A stretch of 64,000 bases of DNA, taken from Mesostigma viride. Lineage: Eukaryota > Streptophyta > Mesostigmatophyceae > Mesostigmatales > Mesostigmataceae. Shown piece by piece: positions 44,903-55,164 of this stretch; the first letter of the stretch is position 1; each line of letters starts with the position of its first letter. The position numbers and the translations under genes are program-made. The stretch lies in NCBI GenBank assembly GCA_009746045.1, contig RPFO01000276.1, forward strand, positions 2,134,619 to 2,198,618, read 5' to 3'. The notes below the pieces were generated by a model. That model worked only from the letters and a program-made list of their open reading frames with translations, ran no database searches and had not been told where the DNA came from.

Positions 44903-46533
44903 TCCGTGTTGGTCTGTACGGCAGTACGGGGTATTCGGTAAAACCCGTGCGTACTGCAAAAGTACGGGTATTTTCAGGAGGGGTAAAAAATACGGGAAAA
45001 AATACGCAGTACGGCAGTACGGGTATTTTTCAAGTTGTGGTTAAGAAGTACGGGGTATTTTTGAGGCGAATGCTGAAAAGTACGGGGTATTCCAAGGATG
45101 TGTGACCCTGCAGCCAACAAATGTTACTCCTATATAATTATTCTATGCTATTCATTAATGAACATATAGTGGTCGTGACTTGCCACCTGCCACACTTGGA
45201 TTTACATTGCAAGACATCCTTCAAGTACATGTGTATATTGTGGTCATGCAAATTATTGACCATTTAACACCGGTCTCTTTTATTATAATACCCTTTAATT
45301 ATAATGCATCAGCCTTTACAAAATTTGCATGAACTCAATATAATGCATGATTGAATATGGTATAATGCACCCAGATCTCTGCCTAGTTGATGCAGTGGAT
45401 GTGATAGCACTACAGTCGGCAGCTTTGCTGCACAATGACAACAAGTGCATGCCATGAATCCCTGAAAAATAAAATGGCAATCAACCCATGCAGAATGAAC
45501 CACACAATAAACTGCCAAGGAAATGCCCGAAAAAGTAAATACGAAGTGGCAAGTAGCCCAGAATACACACCGTCAACTGCCAGGGCATTCCTGAGAAAAA
45601 GTATATGGCAAACTGCAGTTATCTGGGCATGCCCAGATAACGCTGTCAACTGCCAATGATATGCCTGGAAAAGCACTGTGGAATCGTCTTCTGCACTGCC
45701 TTGCCAGAGCCACAAGGGCCAGCATCCGGGGCAGCGGCAGGCAGAAGGGCCTTGGCAACGCGGGCACCGAGCGCTGCCCTCAGCTCTCTCGTTTCCAACC
45801 GGGCTGCCTCAGCCGCCTGAAGCCTCCCGATCAGGCCTTCTACATTCCCGGACTCCTTGCAAAACGCGGCTCCCTTGTTGGGGATGTGGCCGAGATGGCC
45901 GACAGCGCGATCCTTGCTAAAGCTGCCAGGCCTGCCGAACTTGTAATCGCACAGCTTGCACGCCCACCTCTGGCCGACTACCACCTCTTCCCCATGAACG
46001 GTCTTTTCCACCTCGTCAATCAGATGGAGGTATTGATACTCCTCTACTTTTCTGTCGTTTGGGGCTCTACGCAGCGCCATGGTCGCATCTTAGTAGGTGA
46101 TTGCCTGGCGCACAATGCATGAACCGTCGCACCACCCTCCATTTTCCTCGTCCATTTTCCTCGTCCATTTTCCTCGTCAATTTTCCGCGTCCTTCTAGAA
46201 CTGCACGCTTATGATTCTGCAAGGCTGTCCCCTTACAGCTTTTCTCCCACGCAATAAAAAATCCTGTCAAAAAGGAAAAAGGTGCACTGTCACGCGCGTA
46301 CTAGGGAGTAGCTATGCACTCGCTGCAATTTCTGCTATCTCAGCACCGCGGACAGGTTCCTGGGCCTCAATCTCGCGTGACACCTGCCCCCCCGCCCTAC
46401 GCACCTCCGAAATCGGCCAAGTCCAAAGTGAAAAACAGCGAAAATCGTACGGCGTACGCGGTCGAAAGCGTCGGTACCGTACAATACGGCGTACTTTCAT
46501 GCATACCCGAGTTGCCGTACGGACCAACACGGA
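44903..46533 (-). mobile_element. TIR DNA transposon with BED finger (hAT-like) inside integrase
   Basis: Terminal inverted repeats TCCGTGTTGGTCTGTACGGC (left) and TCCGTGTTGGTCCGTACGGC (right, reverse complement) bound 1.63 kb. The flanking direct repeat is GAGGAACG (44895-44902 and 46532-46539; 6 bp if the TIR keeps its GA). Removing the insert plus one repeat restores the integrase frame. Multiple TACGGGTATT subterminal repeats lie at 44920-45095. The 8-bp duplication and BED finger suggest hAT, but no transposase catalytic domain is present. Confidence 0.75.
45646..46080 (-). CDS. BED-type zinc-finger ORF of the DNA transposon
   Basis: 144 residues from ATG 46078-46080. WACKLCDYKFGRPGSFSKDR, then AVGHLGHIPNKGAAFC matches the CxxC ... 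R...HL.H ... C pattern of BED fingers at the N-terminus of hAT-type transposases. A charged helical stretch follows (VEGLIGRLQAAEAARLETRE). The DDE domain expected after it is missing, so this is a fragment. Confidence 0.55.
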   Translation of the reverse strand: MALRRAPNDRKVEEYQYLHLIDEVEKTVHGEEVVVGQRWACKLCDYKFGRPGSFSKDRAVGHLGHIPNKGAAFCKESGNVEGLIGRLQAAEAARLETRELRAALGARVAKALLPAAAPDAGPCGSGKAVQKTIPQCFSRHIIGS

Positions 46534-46900
46534 GGAACGTGGAGCAGCAGCTGAACAGCAGGGTCAATTTCTACTATGATGGAGTTGCTGTCAGCCCATT
46601 GGGTCTATATCATGGCCTGTGCCCACCACATGTGCTGGAGGGCTGGAAACATGCTGCACATGTCACCTTTGCCAAGCTGAGGGAGAAGGACCGGGGTTGG
46701 AAGATGCTGGAGCCACAAGTGGGTCAGAGGGTTTTAGCTTGGAAGCTAGGAACCGAGCCTGTATGGCAAACGTGGTAGCTGGAGTCCTGGGGTGGTTACC
46801 CAGGTTGATGAAGCTAGCCACGCATGCTTGGTCAGCATGGAGGACGAACCAAAGCATGTGCACCGGCTGAGTTGGTCATATGTCAAGCCTAACCTGATGA

Positions 46901-47590
46901 ATGAGGGCAGTCAGGCACAAGGCTCACAGGATCTGCAGGATTTTCAGGTCCCAAGTGACATCACTGGTCAACGCAACGACCACATCTGTTGCAGGGGAAT
47001 CTGTTAGCCCTGGCCAGGCTGCAGAAGTACTTGTTGAACAGGCTGCAAGGTCAACAGCTGGGGAGTCAACTGTCAAGCCCAAGGCTCTAACCAAGCCCAG
47101 GGGGACTAGTTTGGCTGGATTGATTGGGGCTCTGCAAAGAGCCAAGAAGCAGCCCAAGGTAGCCAAGCTCAGGTGGCATGGCAATCTGGGGCTGGACACT
47201 GCCTTAGAGGTAGACACTAATTCTCAGGTTTCCATCATTGGGACCAGAGCTGCAGCAGGGTACAGCATGACTGAACCCAGCTATCAGTTTGTGTCTGACT
47301 TCAGTGGCGGGGTACACGTGAAGGTACTGGGTGAGGTATCTATTCCTATCCTTGGACAGGACACTGCTTTTTGTGTCTTGGAGGGCTATCAGGGACCTGC
47401 TCTTCTGGGGCAGAATTTCCTATGCCAGGATGGGGTATAGTGATCACGTCCTCTCTCCTGACTAAGGAAGGGGCTGGTCAGGTCCCACTGATTAATTTCA
47501 GGACCACTCACCTATCACGTGCAGTAACCAGGACGGTTAAGCGTGTGCAAGTGTGCCGGCCAGGGGCAGGAGCCCTTGGTTGATGACCTC
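46901..47590 (+). pseudogene. retropepsin-like protease and start of RT linker
   Basis: The frame to 47440 contains GLDTALEVDTNSQVSIIGTR, with an active-site-like DTN in place of DTG, and GPALLGQNFLCQDG, a typical second LG motif. A frame shift then leads to QVPLINFRTTHLSRAVTRTV, like the linker between protease and reverse transcriptase. The sequence then runs into the inverted-repeat arm at 47597. The reverse transcriptase is missing here. Confidence 0.55.
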
Positions 47591-47782
47591 ATATATAGAT
47601 GGTTCCCAAGTGCATTGGAATTGATATTCATTAAAGTCAGTTTTTCAGGCTTTTGGACGTGCGAGTCCCCTTATAAGGAGCCTTTGAACAACCCTATGTA
47701 CGCAACTTAAGGGGAAGGGAAACCATCATCAGAGAGCACTTTTCTGGAAATCATCATCATCATAATCACAATAATAATAATT

Positions 47783-48446
<664 letters not shown>

Positions 48447-48759
48447 TGACTGCGTCACGTGGGTGCCAATACAGAGTAAAGGAACCTTCAACCCTTAGTA
48501 CTTACACAACGAGAAGGAGCTAGGGAGGGCGCCCTAGCCCTAGCTTCTCTCACTGCCGCAAGTGGGCAGGCCACACTGCAGAGCGCTCTCTCCACAGCAT
48601 GGTGCATGCCGGGGCGCAACACTGTGGGTGCAATACAACAAATGCAATACCATTGGTATAGGCTGACGCATACTATGCTAAGCTGGAAATCATACTCATG
48701 AATTACATATGACTTAATTATTACCTATGCATGTGCTAAACTCCAATGATGATCGGGGT

Positions 48760-49240
48760 CCGACCATAAGGCATATAAATATGATTCAATCTAAAAATTT
48801 AATTCCCGCCATTTGGGGGGGGGGGGGGGGGGGATGTACCAGTTCCCACCGTACGCCGGTAGCGCGACGAGAATAGGAAAAGACGCCATATTTTAGTGAC
48901 ACATGTATTTTTCCTAGGACAATGGGTAAAGATGTTGGGACCAAATTATCATATACATTAAAAATATAATTACTTACAGCAGAGTGAAATCACTCAAACC
49001 AAAGCAAACGTCCAGCTATAAACCTATATACAGAGCCATGTCAAAGTTCTATACTACGATAAGACCAATGGAAAGTCCTACTATAACGGGAGGAACCTAA
49101 TAGCCCTGCTGCACCGCAAAATCAGCCCGTGTACGGCGGAGCATGATGTCAGCTGCATGGCCCGAGTCAGCGCCACCGATCATATATATACTCCATATGA
49201 TTTCACTCTGCTGTAAGTAATTATATTTTTAATATATACT
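48760..49240. mobile_element. repeat fragments: 40.7-kb relative, G19 run, inverted LINE 3' ends
   Basis: 48760-48950 resembles 40670-40800 and contains a run of 19 G (48815-48833). 48957-49180 is a minus-orientation RLE-LINE 3' end (matching 37221-37440). 49199-49234 is a short plus-orientation copy of the same end, giving a perfect ~35-bp inverted pair. Confidence 0.65.
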
Positions 49241-49244
49241 CCAT

Positions 49245-49700
49245 ACCTCTACTCACCCAGTTGACCACCGCCGCGACACTACCGTGCTTGACGTACTACG
49301 ACGGGCACGGTTGCCACCTGCTCATCGATGTCTCCGTGGCTCGGCCGCTCTAGCTCCGGTCGCCACATCCTCCGGGCGGCTGTGGATGCCGGCCGGCGCT
49401 GCTGCCGCTGTGGCTGCATGAGCGCGACAATTGTTTGCCTCCTACGGCAACGTGGGGCCCCACCGGGTCATCCCCTTTGTCCTTGAGGAGTTCGGGGCCG
49501 GCATGGGCCCCAAGACGGAGGAGTTTTTCAACGAGTGCTGCCAGCGCCGTGGAAACCGCCTCGACCTCGAGGGTCAGACCGCCCCGTGGTCTGCCCGCAT
49601 GTGGTCCTCGTATTCGCGGCAGCGCCTAGCTGTCATGCACTCGCCCTCACTCGCGCCGTGGCTGATGTGTTATTCCGCCGCTCCCGGGCGATCGAGTAGA
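49245..49700 (+). pseudogene. RLE-type LINE endonuclease region, decayed
   Basis: Best preserved at 49431-49690 (FASYGNVGPHRVIPFVLEEF, LDLEGQTAPWSARMWSSY). Earlier part (RRDTTVLD, LLIDVSVARPL in pieces) is broken by +4 insertions. Aligns closely with 38660-39110. Confidence 0.7.
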
Positions 49701-49794
49701 GTAATTAATTACATACCATTACAATGCCTTTTCAATGCATGGGTTGACCTACGTTGCAGTTTCGGGGTGATTTTACTTTTAATTAATTAATTAA

Positions 49795-50104
49795 TTGATT
49801 AATTAATAAAACTCGTACGTGCTCCCGTTGGAGAGTCACGGAGCACCGGAGTGCTTTTAATCCCTGTATGTGCACAACAGGAAGCAAGGGCAGAGACCCC
49901 CGGCCTTTCTCCTTCATGCCAGAGGCATGCCACAGCATGGGGAGGCGCCCGCGTTCGTAGACACGCGGGAAGCACGCCAGACATGCAGGCCGGTCCCCTA
50001 GGGTAGAGAGCTGAGACTAGAGTTGGCTTGATGTTGTAGATAGATTAGACCGGTAGGATTGTTTGCATCCATCCATCCATGCATCCATCCATCCATCGCG
50101 GGCC
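49795..50104. repeat. noncoding repeat related to 14.2-14.5 kb
   Basis: Shares ACTCG..GCTCCCGTTGG, the GGTCCCCTAGGG/GCTCCCCTAGGG region, TAGATAGATTAGACCGGTAG and the CCATCCATCC tract with 14250-14510. No coding potential. Confidence 0.7.
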
Positions 50105-51850
50105 GGGTGTGACACGAGATAGCCATGGCTGACGGCGGAGCTCATAACTTTCACGTTTGGGCACCAAGTTCGGTCGTGAATATATCACAATCGCTTCGTC
50201 TTTCTAAGCTGCGCACACACTGATATAATTTTCCGAAGCTATAACGCAATATATGACGAGCAAACGCTCCTCTACGCAATGCAGCCTGGCGGCTGAGCTA
50301 AGCCCTGAAAATACGGCTGCAGCTAGCTCCGGCTGCACAGCTAGCTTCGCCCTCCGGCCTGGCAGGCAGCGGTGACACTAGTCGCGCACTCGTGGTTGCC
50401 CAGCCCCCTCCCGCGCTCAATGCCTCGCCCTCTGCATCGCCTGAGCCTAAACGCAGCCGCCCTGGCGATCCGCCCCCTGCCGAGCCGATCGAGCTGGAAA
50501 CTAAACCGACTTTGACGTCACCTCAGCCACATGGTGGACAAGCTGCCAGGCAGCTCCCACCCAGTTTATATGAGCGCCCTGTTCTACGGGTCGCGCACCT
50601 CGCTTCTTGCCCTGCATGTGCCAGCACCTTTACGTCCAAGCGGGTCGCCTCATATTCCGCCTGGCCGCTTGGTCGGTGCTCTCGCGCCGGATCTGGACAT
50701 CCAGCCGCTTCCCCCGCCCCCGCCTTCAACTCACCGCCCTCTGCTTCCTCCTCGGGCACTCTGTCGCCGAGATCTGGGCTCCCACTTCCATGAATTCCAC
50801 CTCCGAAATCCGCTCCATCATCAACCATGCAGGCCCTCGTGCAGCACGTGACACCCCTCGGCCCTCGCCGCAGATGTACGGGCGGCCATGGGCGGCACGT
50901 TGGCTGCCGAGCTTTCCCGGCTCCTCTCCTAGCTCCACCACCACCGCCACCTCCATGCAAGCTCGATCCTCACCTCCACCGCCACCACCACCTACGCCCT
51001 CACTGCCCATGCAGCTCCTCGCCATCGACAATTAAGCGCCTGCAGGACAATGCCATCGCCATCGAATGCCTGCAAAACACAGCAGGCATCACTGCCCAGG
51101 CGGTTGAAGGACATCGCCGCCTGGCCAGCCCCTGCTGGCCCTGCCGGCGATGCCCCTCCCATGCACCCAGCGCCGACCTGGGCAGCCATGCTGATGAACC
51201 ACACCACCACTATACCACCTCCGCCATCGTCGCCCAGCTTATAAGCAGCAGACGCTGGACCTCCGCGAGGAGGCTGAGCTCGACAATTATAGCGCAGCCT
51301 TAACGTCATATATAGTCTTGAAAGCACTTAATTCGACCAGCTGCAGGACGAGACCTCCGAGACCCTTGCCCTGGCGTTTGATCGAGGACAAAATCCTTGT
51401 CCCCATGCATGCATGCATGCATGGCTCTCACTGGTAAGGGCAAGCCGCGGGGGGTGACCCGCCTTCCCCGATCGATCGCGGGGTAAGGCCGGCCCCTGAG
51501 TTCCCCCTGCATGAGCACTCCTCACCTTTGACACCGGCCATGGCGGATAAGATCCAGAGTTCCTCAAGCGTCGCAAGCGGCTGCATGATTGGGGGGACCT
51601 CCTACACGCTGGACGACGACTTGTCAGACCTTGACGCAGCAACAACGGCGACGGGAGCTATATGGCCGACCTACGGCTCCAGCTCCGGCATGCAGACGGC
51701 AGGGCAGTTCTAATCCGGTCGATCTACTAGAGGGGGCCGCCGGGACATCTACGTCGCCCACAAGCCCTGGCAGGCGACCCCTGCAGCCCCAGCCACCCCA
51801 GCCACCCGGCCAGCCTATAGGGAATATATAATAGCAGTAGCCGTGTAGAC
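50105..51850 (+). pseudogene. ORF1-only LINE, heavily decayed copy
   Basis: Leader (50110-50260), ORF1 start region (AAACGCTCCTCTACGCAATG), coiled coil, RRM and C-terminal region (51600-51800) can all be followed along the intact 29-kb copy, with many small insertions (CTAG at 50322, CATG near 51691, GATC near 51470). No usable frame. Confidence 0.75.
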
Positions 51851-51939
51851 TAGAAAGCTTATAGTGACGTGGGCGCCATGTATGCCTACGTGATGGGCCC
51901 ACACCAACCCTTGCAATAGCTGTAGCAATTTTGCAGAGT

Positions 51940-52330
51940 CATTAATTAATTAGGAACATAACTCGATATCCGGTGGGAGTACATGTAGCACATATCCCTG
52001 CATGAGAAGGGGCATATGGCTTTTAATACATTCTGGGCTACTTCCTGCAAGGGTGGGAATGTAAGCTACCCTTGCTCTATAGGTGCGCGCTAGGGCACCT
52101 GCACCCCCATGATCTATCAAGCTATGCCCAGCTATAAGGGGGAGCCTGTCATGTGGGGGAAGATCGATCATGCATGGCTATACAAGAGCTAGGGCATGGC
52201 TTCTCAACAGAGCTTAGAGAGCGTCTCTCTGCATAGGCATAGCATGGCTAAATTCTTAATGCAACATCCATGGGAGGTCCTATTATAGGCATGGCGTGGC
52301 AAAATTCATGCATCATCCATGGCCATTATG
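51940..52330 (-). mobile_element. ORF1-LINE 3' UTR, minus strand
   Basis: Reverse copy of the 3' UTR found at 52990-53370 with AATTAATTAATT tail at its left end. Contains CTGCATGAG in place of CTGAG. Confidence 0.7.
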
Positions 52331-52409
52331 GGTGCACATGCGCTGCATGGGGCCGCGTGGTAGGCTAAGCCTTACTACCAGTGACCAATCTACACTACTG
52401 CTATATTTC

Positions 52410-53370
52410 CTACCACCGCCAGGCCCAGCAACGGGAGGTCACCGACCGCGCTCGCCGCGAGTGCCGAGTGGTGCTACGTCGCTTCCCCCAGAAGCCAGGT
52501 GAGACGTCAACCTCTCTTGCTGACGAGCTCAAGAACCAGCTTCTTACCCTCATGGGCCTGGTAGGTGAGGTAGCACTGAGCGGGTGCCACCGCCTTCCCC
52601 ACTCACGGGACAAGGCGGCTCCCCCACCAGTCCTCCTCACCTTCCCCTCCCCTGAGGATAAGCAGCGGTTCCTCTCTCGTCGCAAGCGGTTGCACGACCT
52701 CACCTGGACGCTGGATGACGACCTCACCCCCGCTCAGCAACAGCAGCGACGCGACCTGTGGCCGGAATACCTCCGCCATAAGCAGGACCCCCAGAAGCCC
52801 AAGGTGTACTGGAGGGGCGGGGACCTGATGATCAACCACAAGATGTGGACGCCCCCAGCGGGCTAGAATAGCAATAGCCCTAGATTGTAACCCTTGGCGT
52901 CACTGCCGCTAAGGCAGCCATGCCTAGACTGTTTGCCTAGCTTTGCCAACACACCTAGTCACGTGCCGCCAACGCACGGTCCACAACCAGCCATAGCCTA
53001 GTACAGCCATGCTACGCCCTGGCTATGTTTAGCCAAGCCATGCCTATAATGGGACCCCCCCATGGATGTTGCATTAAGAATTTAGCCATGCTATGCCATG
53101 CAGAGAGATGCTCTCTGTCGAGAAGCCATGTCCTAGCTCTTGTATAGCCATGCTGATCTTCCTCCCTCACAGGCATGCTCCCCCCCTTACCCGGGCATAG
53201 CGTGATAGACCATGAGGGTGCAGGTGCCCTGGTGCACCTAGAGCAAGGGTAGCTTACATTCCCACCCTTGCATGAAGTAGCCTAGGATGTATTAAAAGCC
53301 ATATGCCCCTTCTCAGGGATATGCGCTACATTGACTCCCAACGGAGCGATGTTGATAATTAATTAATTAT
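52410..53370 (+). mobile_element. 5'-truncated ORF1-only LINE with open C-terminal frame
   Basis: 52410-52866 encodes the RRM/C-terminal part of ORF1 (VVLRRFPQKPGETSTSLADE, GCHRLPHSRDKAAPPPVLLT, LDDDLTPAQQQQRRDLWPEY), divergent from the 29-kb copy. The 3' UTR begins directly after the stop and ends in TGATAATTAATTAATT at about 53370. Again no ORF2 lies between ORF1 and the tail. Confidence 0.8.
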
Positions 53371-53374
53371 ATTT

Positions 53375-53600
53375 CCTAGACTGGGGTTGCTGAGGTGGCA
53401 GGGGGTGCCTGCCAGGGCTAATTGTGGTCGACGTGGATGACGTCCCCCCTCCAGTATACCGGTTTCGCCCCTGCGCTTTGCCGCGTATCTGGAGGTAGGT
53501 CGGCCATATAGCTCGCGTCGCCGTTGTTGCTGGGCGCCATGCAGGGTCAGGTCGTCGTCCAGCGTGAAGTGAGTCCTCGCAGAGTCATGCTTTGCCCATA
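53375..53600 (-). pseudogene. ORF1 C-terminus fragment
   Basis: Minus frame reading HFTLDDDLTLHGAQQQRRRE. TLHGAQQQ reflects a CATG insertion relative to TLAQQQ. Confidence 0.75.
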
Positions 53601-53689
53601 TGCAGGGAGTTACTCTCTGCTGAGATGCCAGTACTATAGCTATATAGCCTAGCCATTTATAATATATATCTTCTACCCTCATCGCGACA

Positions 53690-54740
53690 CCACCCTCATC
53701 GCGCGCCGCGAGCACATTCAGACCTGGCTGGACTGTCTGGGCTTGGAGGCGAGGGCGGCGGGGTTGGAGATTAGTATCAAAACTGAGGCCTGGCATGGTG
53801 ATTGGGGCCTCCAGTCGCCCCTGGCCCGCTGCCGCGCCTGCTCGACGGGACGGAGCCTCCCGTTCCGTGACCGCTTCAAACTGCCAGGGAGCATGCTCCC
53901 TGACGGACACCGCCGACGATGTGGACATCCGCATCGGCCTGGCCTGGGCCCGGCTCCGTTTGCTAACCACCTACTGGCGCTCGAAGGGCCGGCCTGGGAT
54001 GCACCGCAAGCGCATGCAGTCTTCAAGGTCCTCGTCCTCACGGTGCTTACGTATGGCGCCGAGGCGTGGACACTCACGGACACCCTGGCAGCTAAGCTCG
54101 ACGGCACAGTTTACAGGATGCTCCGACAGGTCCTGAATGTAGGGTTTTCCCAGCGTAGGTCATTAGAGTCTTTGTATCAGGGTATATGCCTCGTATTTCG
54201 GACGAGATTAGGCAGCGTAGAATAGCATTTGTAGGACATCTTGCTCGCACCAGCCAGGTCGGTCGACACTGCCCTTGACTTGGTCTGGCCGGCCCCCAGC
54301 GGCTTGGCCAACCAGGGCGGCATATTTTGACCTGGATTGGCCCCAAGGACATTCCCAGGAAGCATAGTAGGTAAACCTGCCATGAACTACACCCACTGAG
54401 ATGACAGTTGCTGGCCGACCTAGTGGTCCCAGCTCAGTTTGAACACGGTCGCATCCACTCCCTCCCCCTTCTTTGGACTGCCATGCAGAACAAGAAGCGG
54501 TGGCAGAAGATTGTCCAGGCTCACACGCCAGCCCCTGTGGGCAAGCCACCCCCCCCCCCGAGAGGAAGTGGCGTTTTGCTGAGTAGTAGTGTAGTAATTA
54601 GGATTTTATAGACTAGATAGCTTAGAGTTAGTAGGTTAGTTCGATTACGCGGCTTCCTCCACCTCCACCCCCCATCAATTAACGGGAATATGTGCTACAT
54701 GATCTCCCCACGGAGGCATGTTATAATTTAGTTTTAATGT
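53690..54740 (+). pseudogene. non-LTR reverse transcriptase, C-terminal half, frameshifted
   Basis: Pieces in order: LDCLGLEARAAGLEISIKTE, the FKYLGS-like region (FKLPGSMLP ... DIRIGLAWARLRLLTTYW), VFKVLVLTVLTYGAEAWTLT, KLDGTVYRMLRQVLNVGFSQ, ISDEIRQRRIAFVGHLART, PLLWTAMQNKKRWQKIV. This succession is typical of the thumb and C-terminal region of jockey/RTE/I-type non-LTR reverse transcriptases. The 3' end (54690-54735) is GTGCTACATGATCTCCCCAC, GGAGGCATGTTATAATTTA. Confidence 0.75.
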
Positions 54741-54754
54741 AATTTATATCTTCC

Positions 54755-54985
54755 ATCCCATATGTCATGCAGGCCTTCTAGGCTGGCCATCTCCCCGAGC
54801 CACTGATCGGGATGCATGATCCATATCATAGCGATGCAGGTGCACCTTGTGCACCCAGAGCAGGTGACAGTTTACATATCATGTACACCTGCAGGTTGTA
54901 GCCCAGACTGCATGTATTAAAAACCCATAGATGCCCCTTTCTCAGGGCTATGTGTTACATATGGCGGCTCCCCACGGAGCTATCA
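54755..54985 (+). mobile_element. divergent ORF1-LINE 3' UTR copy
   Basis: Follows the same block order (GTGCACC..GAGCA, ATGTATTAAAA.CCATA, CCCCTTTCTCAGGGC) and ends in TCCCCACGGAGCTAT, but without a clear tail. Confidence 0.5.
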
Positions 54986-55164
54986 AGGAGACAACCAGCG
55001 CATGCAGTAAGGCCGGCCAACCAGAAATCGGGAGAATCCGGACCATGGTAGCTCGAGCCTGCCGTTATATATCTTGTCCGCGTTTTGGAGTCGTTCAGGG
55101 TGATGAATATGAATGGAGATGGAAATGTGCAAGCAAGGGAATACGTGTACATCATGAGCTCCCA

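Larger units (their letters stand above)
44068..46880 (+). pseudogene. retroviral-type integrase, frameshifted and split by a DNA transposon
   Basis: Catalytic-core pieces occur in order: LLVCVDRYTKYKVLEHLPS (first Asp, near 44590), RIQVDMQFQHLKG (second Asp, near 44715) and REAHGQQGAIERAIQEVKKL (Glu, near 44805). At least one frameshift lies near 44650. The frame LVRSAWLRN is cut at 44902 and resumes exactly at 46540 with VEQQLNSRVNFYYDGV, LGLYHGLCPPHVLEGW, VGQRVLAWKLG. 46792-46895 (VTQVDEASHACLVSMEDEP, HRLSWSYVKP) resembles an integrase C-terminal SH3-like domain. The inserted 44903-46533 is annotated separately. Confidence 0.7.
40585..47672. mobile_element. 7.1-kb segment bounded by 76-bp inverted repeats
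   Basis: Left arm 40585-40660 and right arm 47597-47672 are inverted copies with few mismatches, with outer ends GGGGACTCGCACGTCCAAAA. The flanks are TTAA (left) and TTAT (right). The interior carries the LTR-retrotransposon remnant. 40670-40800 is a divergent relative of 48760-48950, so the bounding family is present elsewhere. It could be a DNA transposon that received a retrotransposon. Confidence 0.6.
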
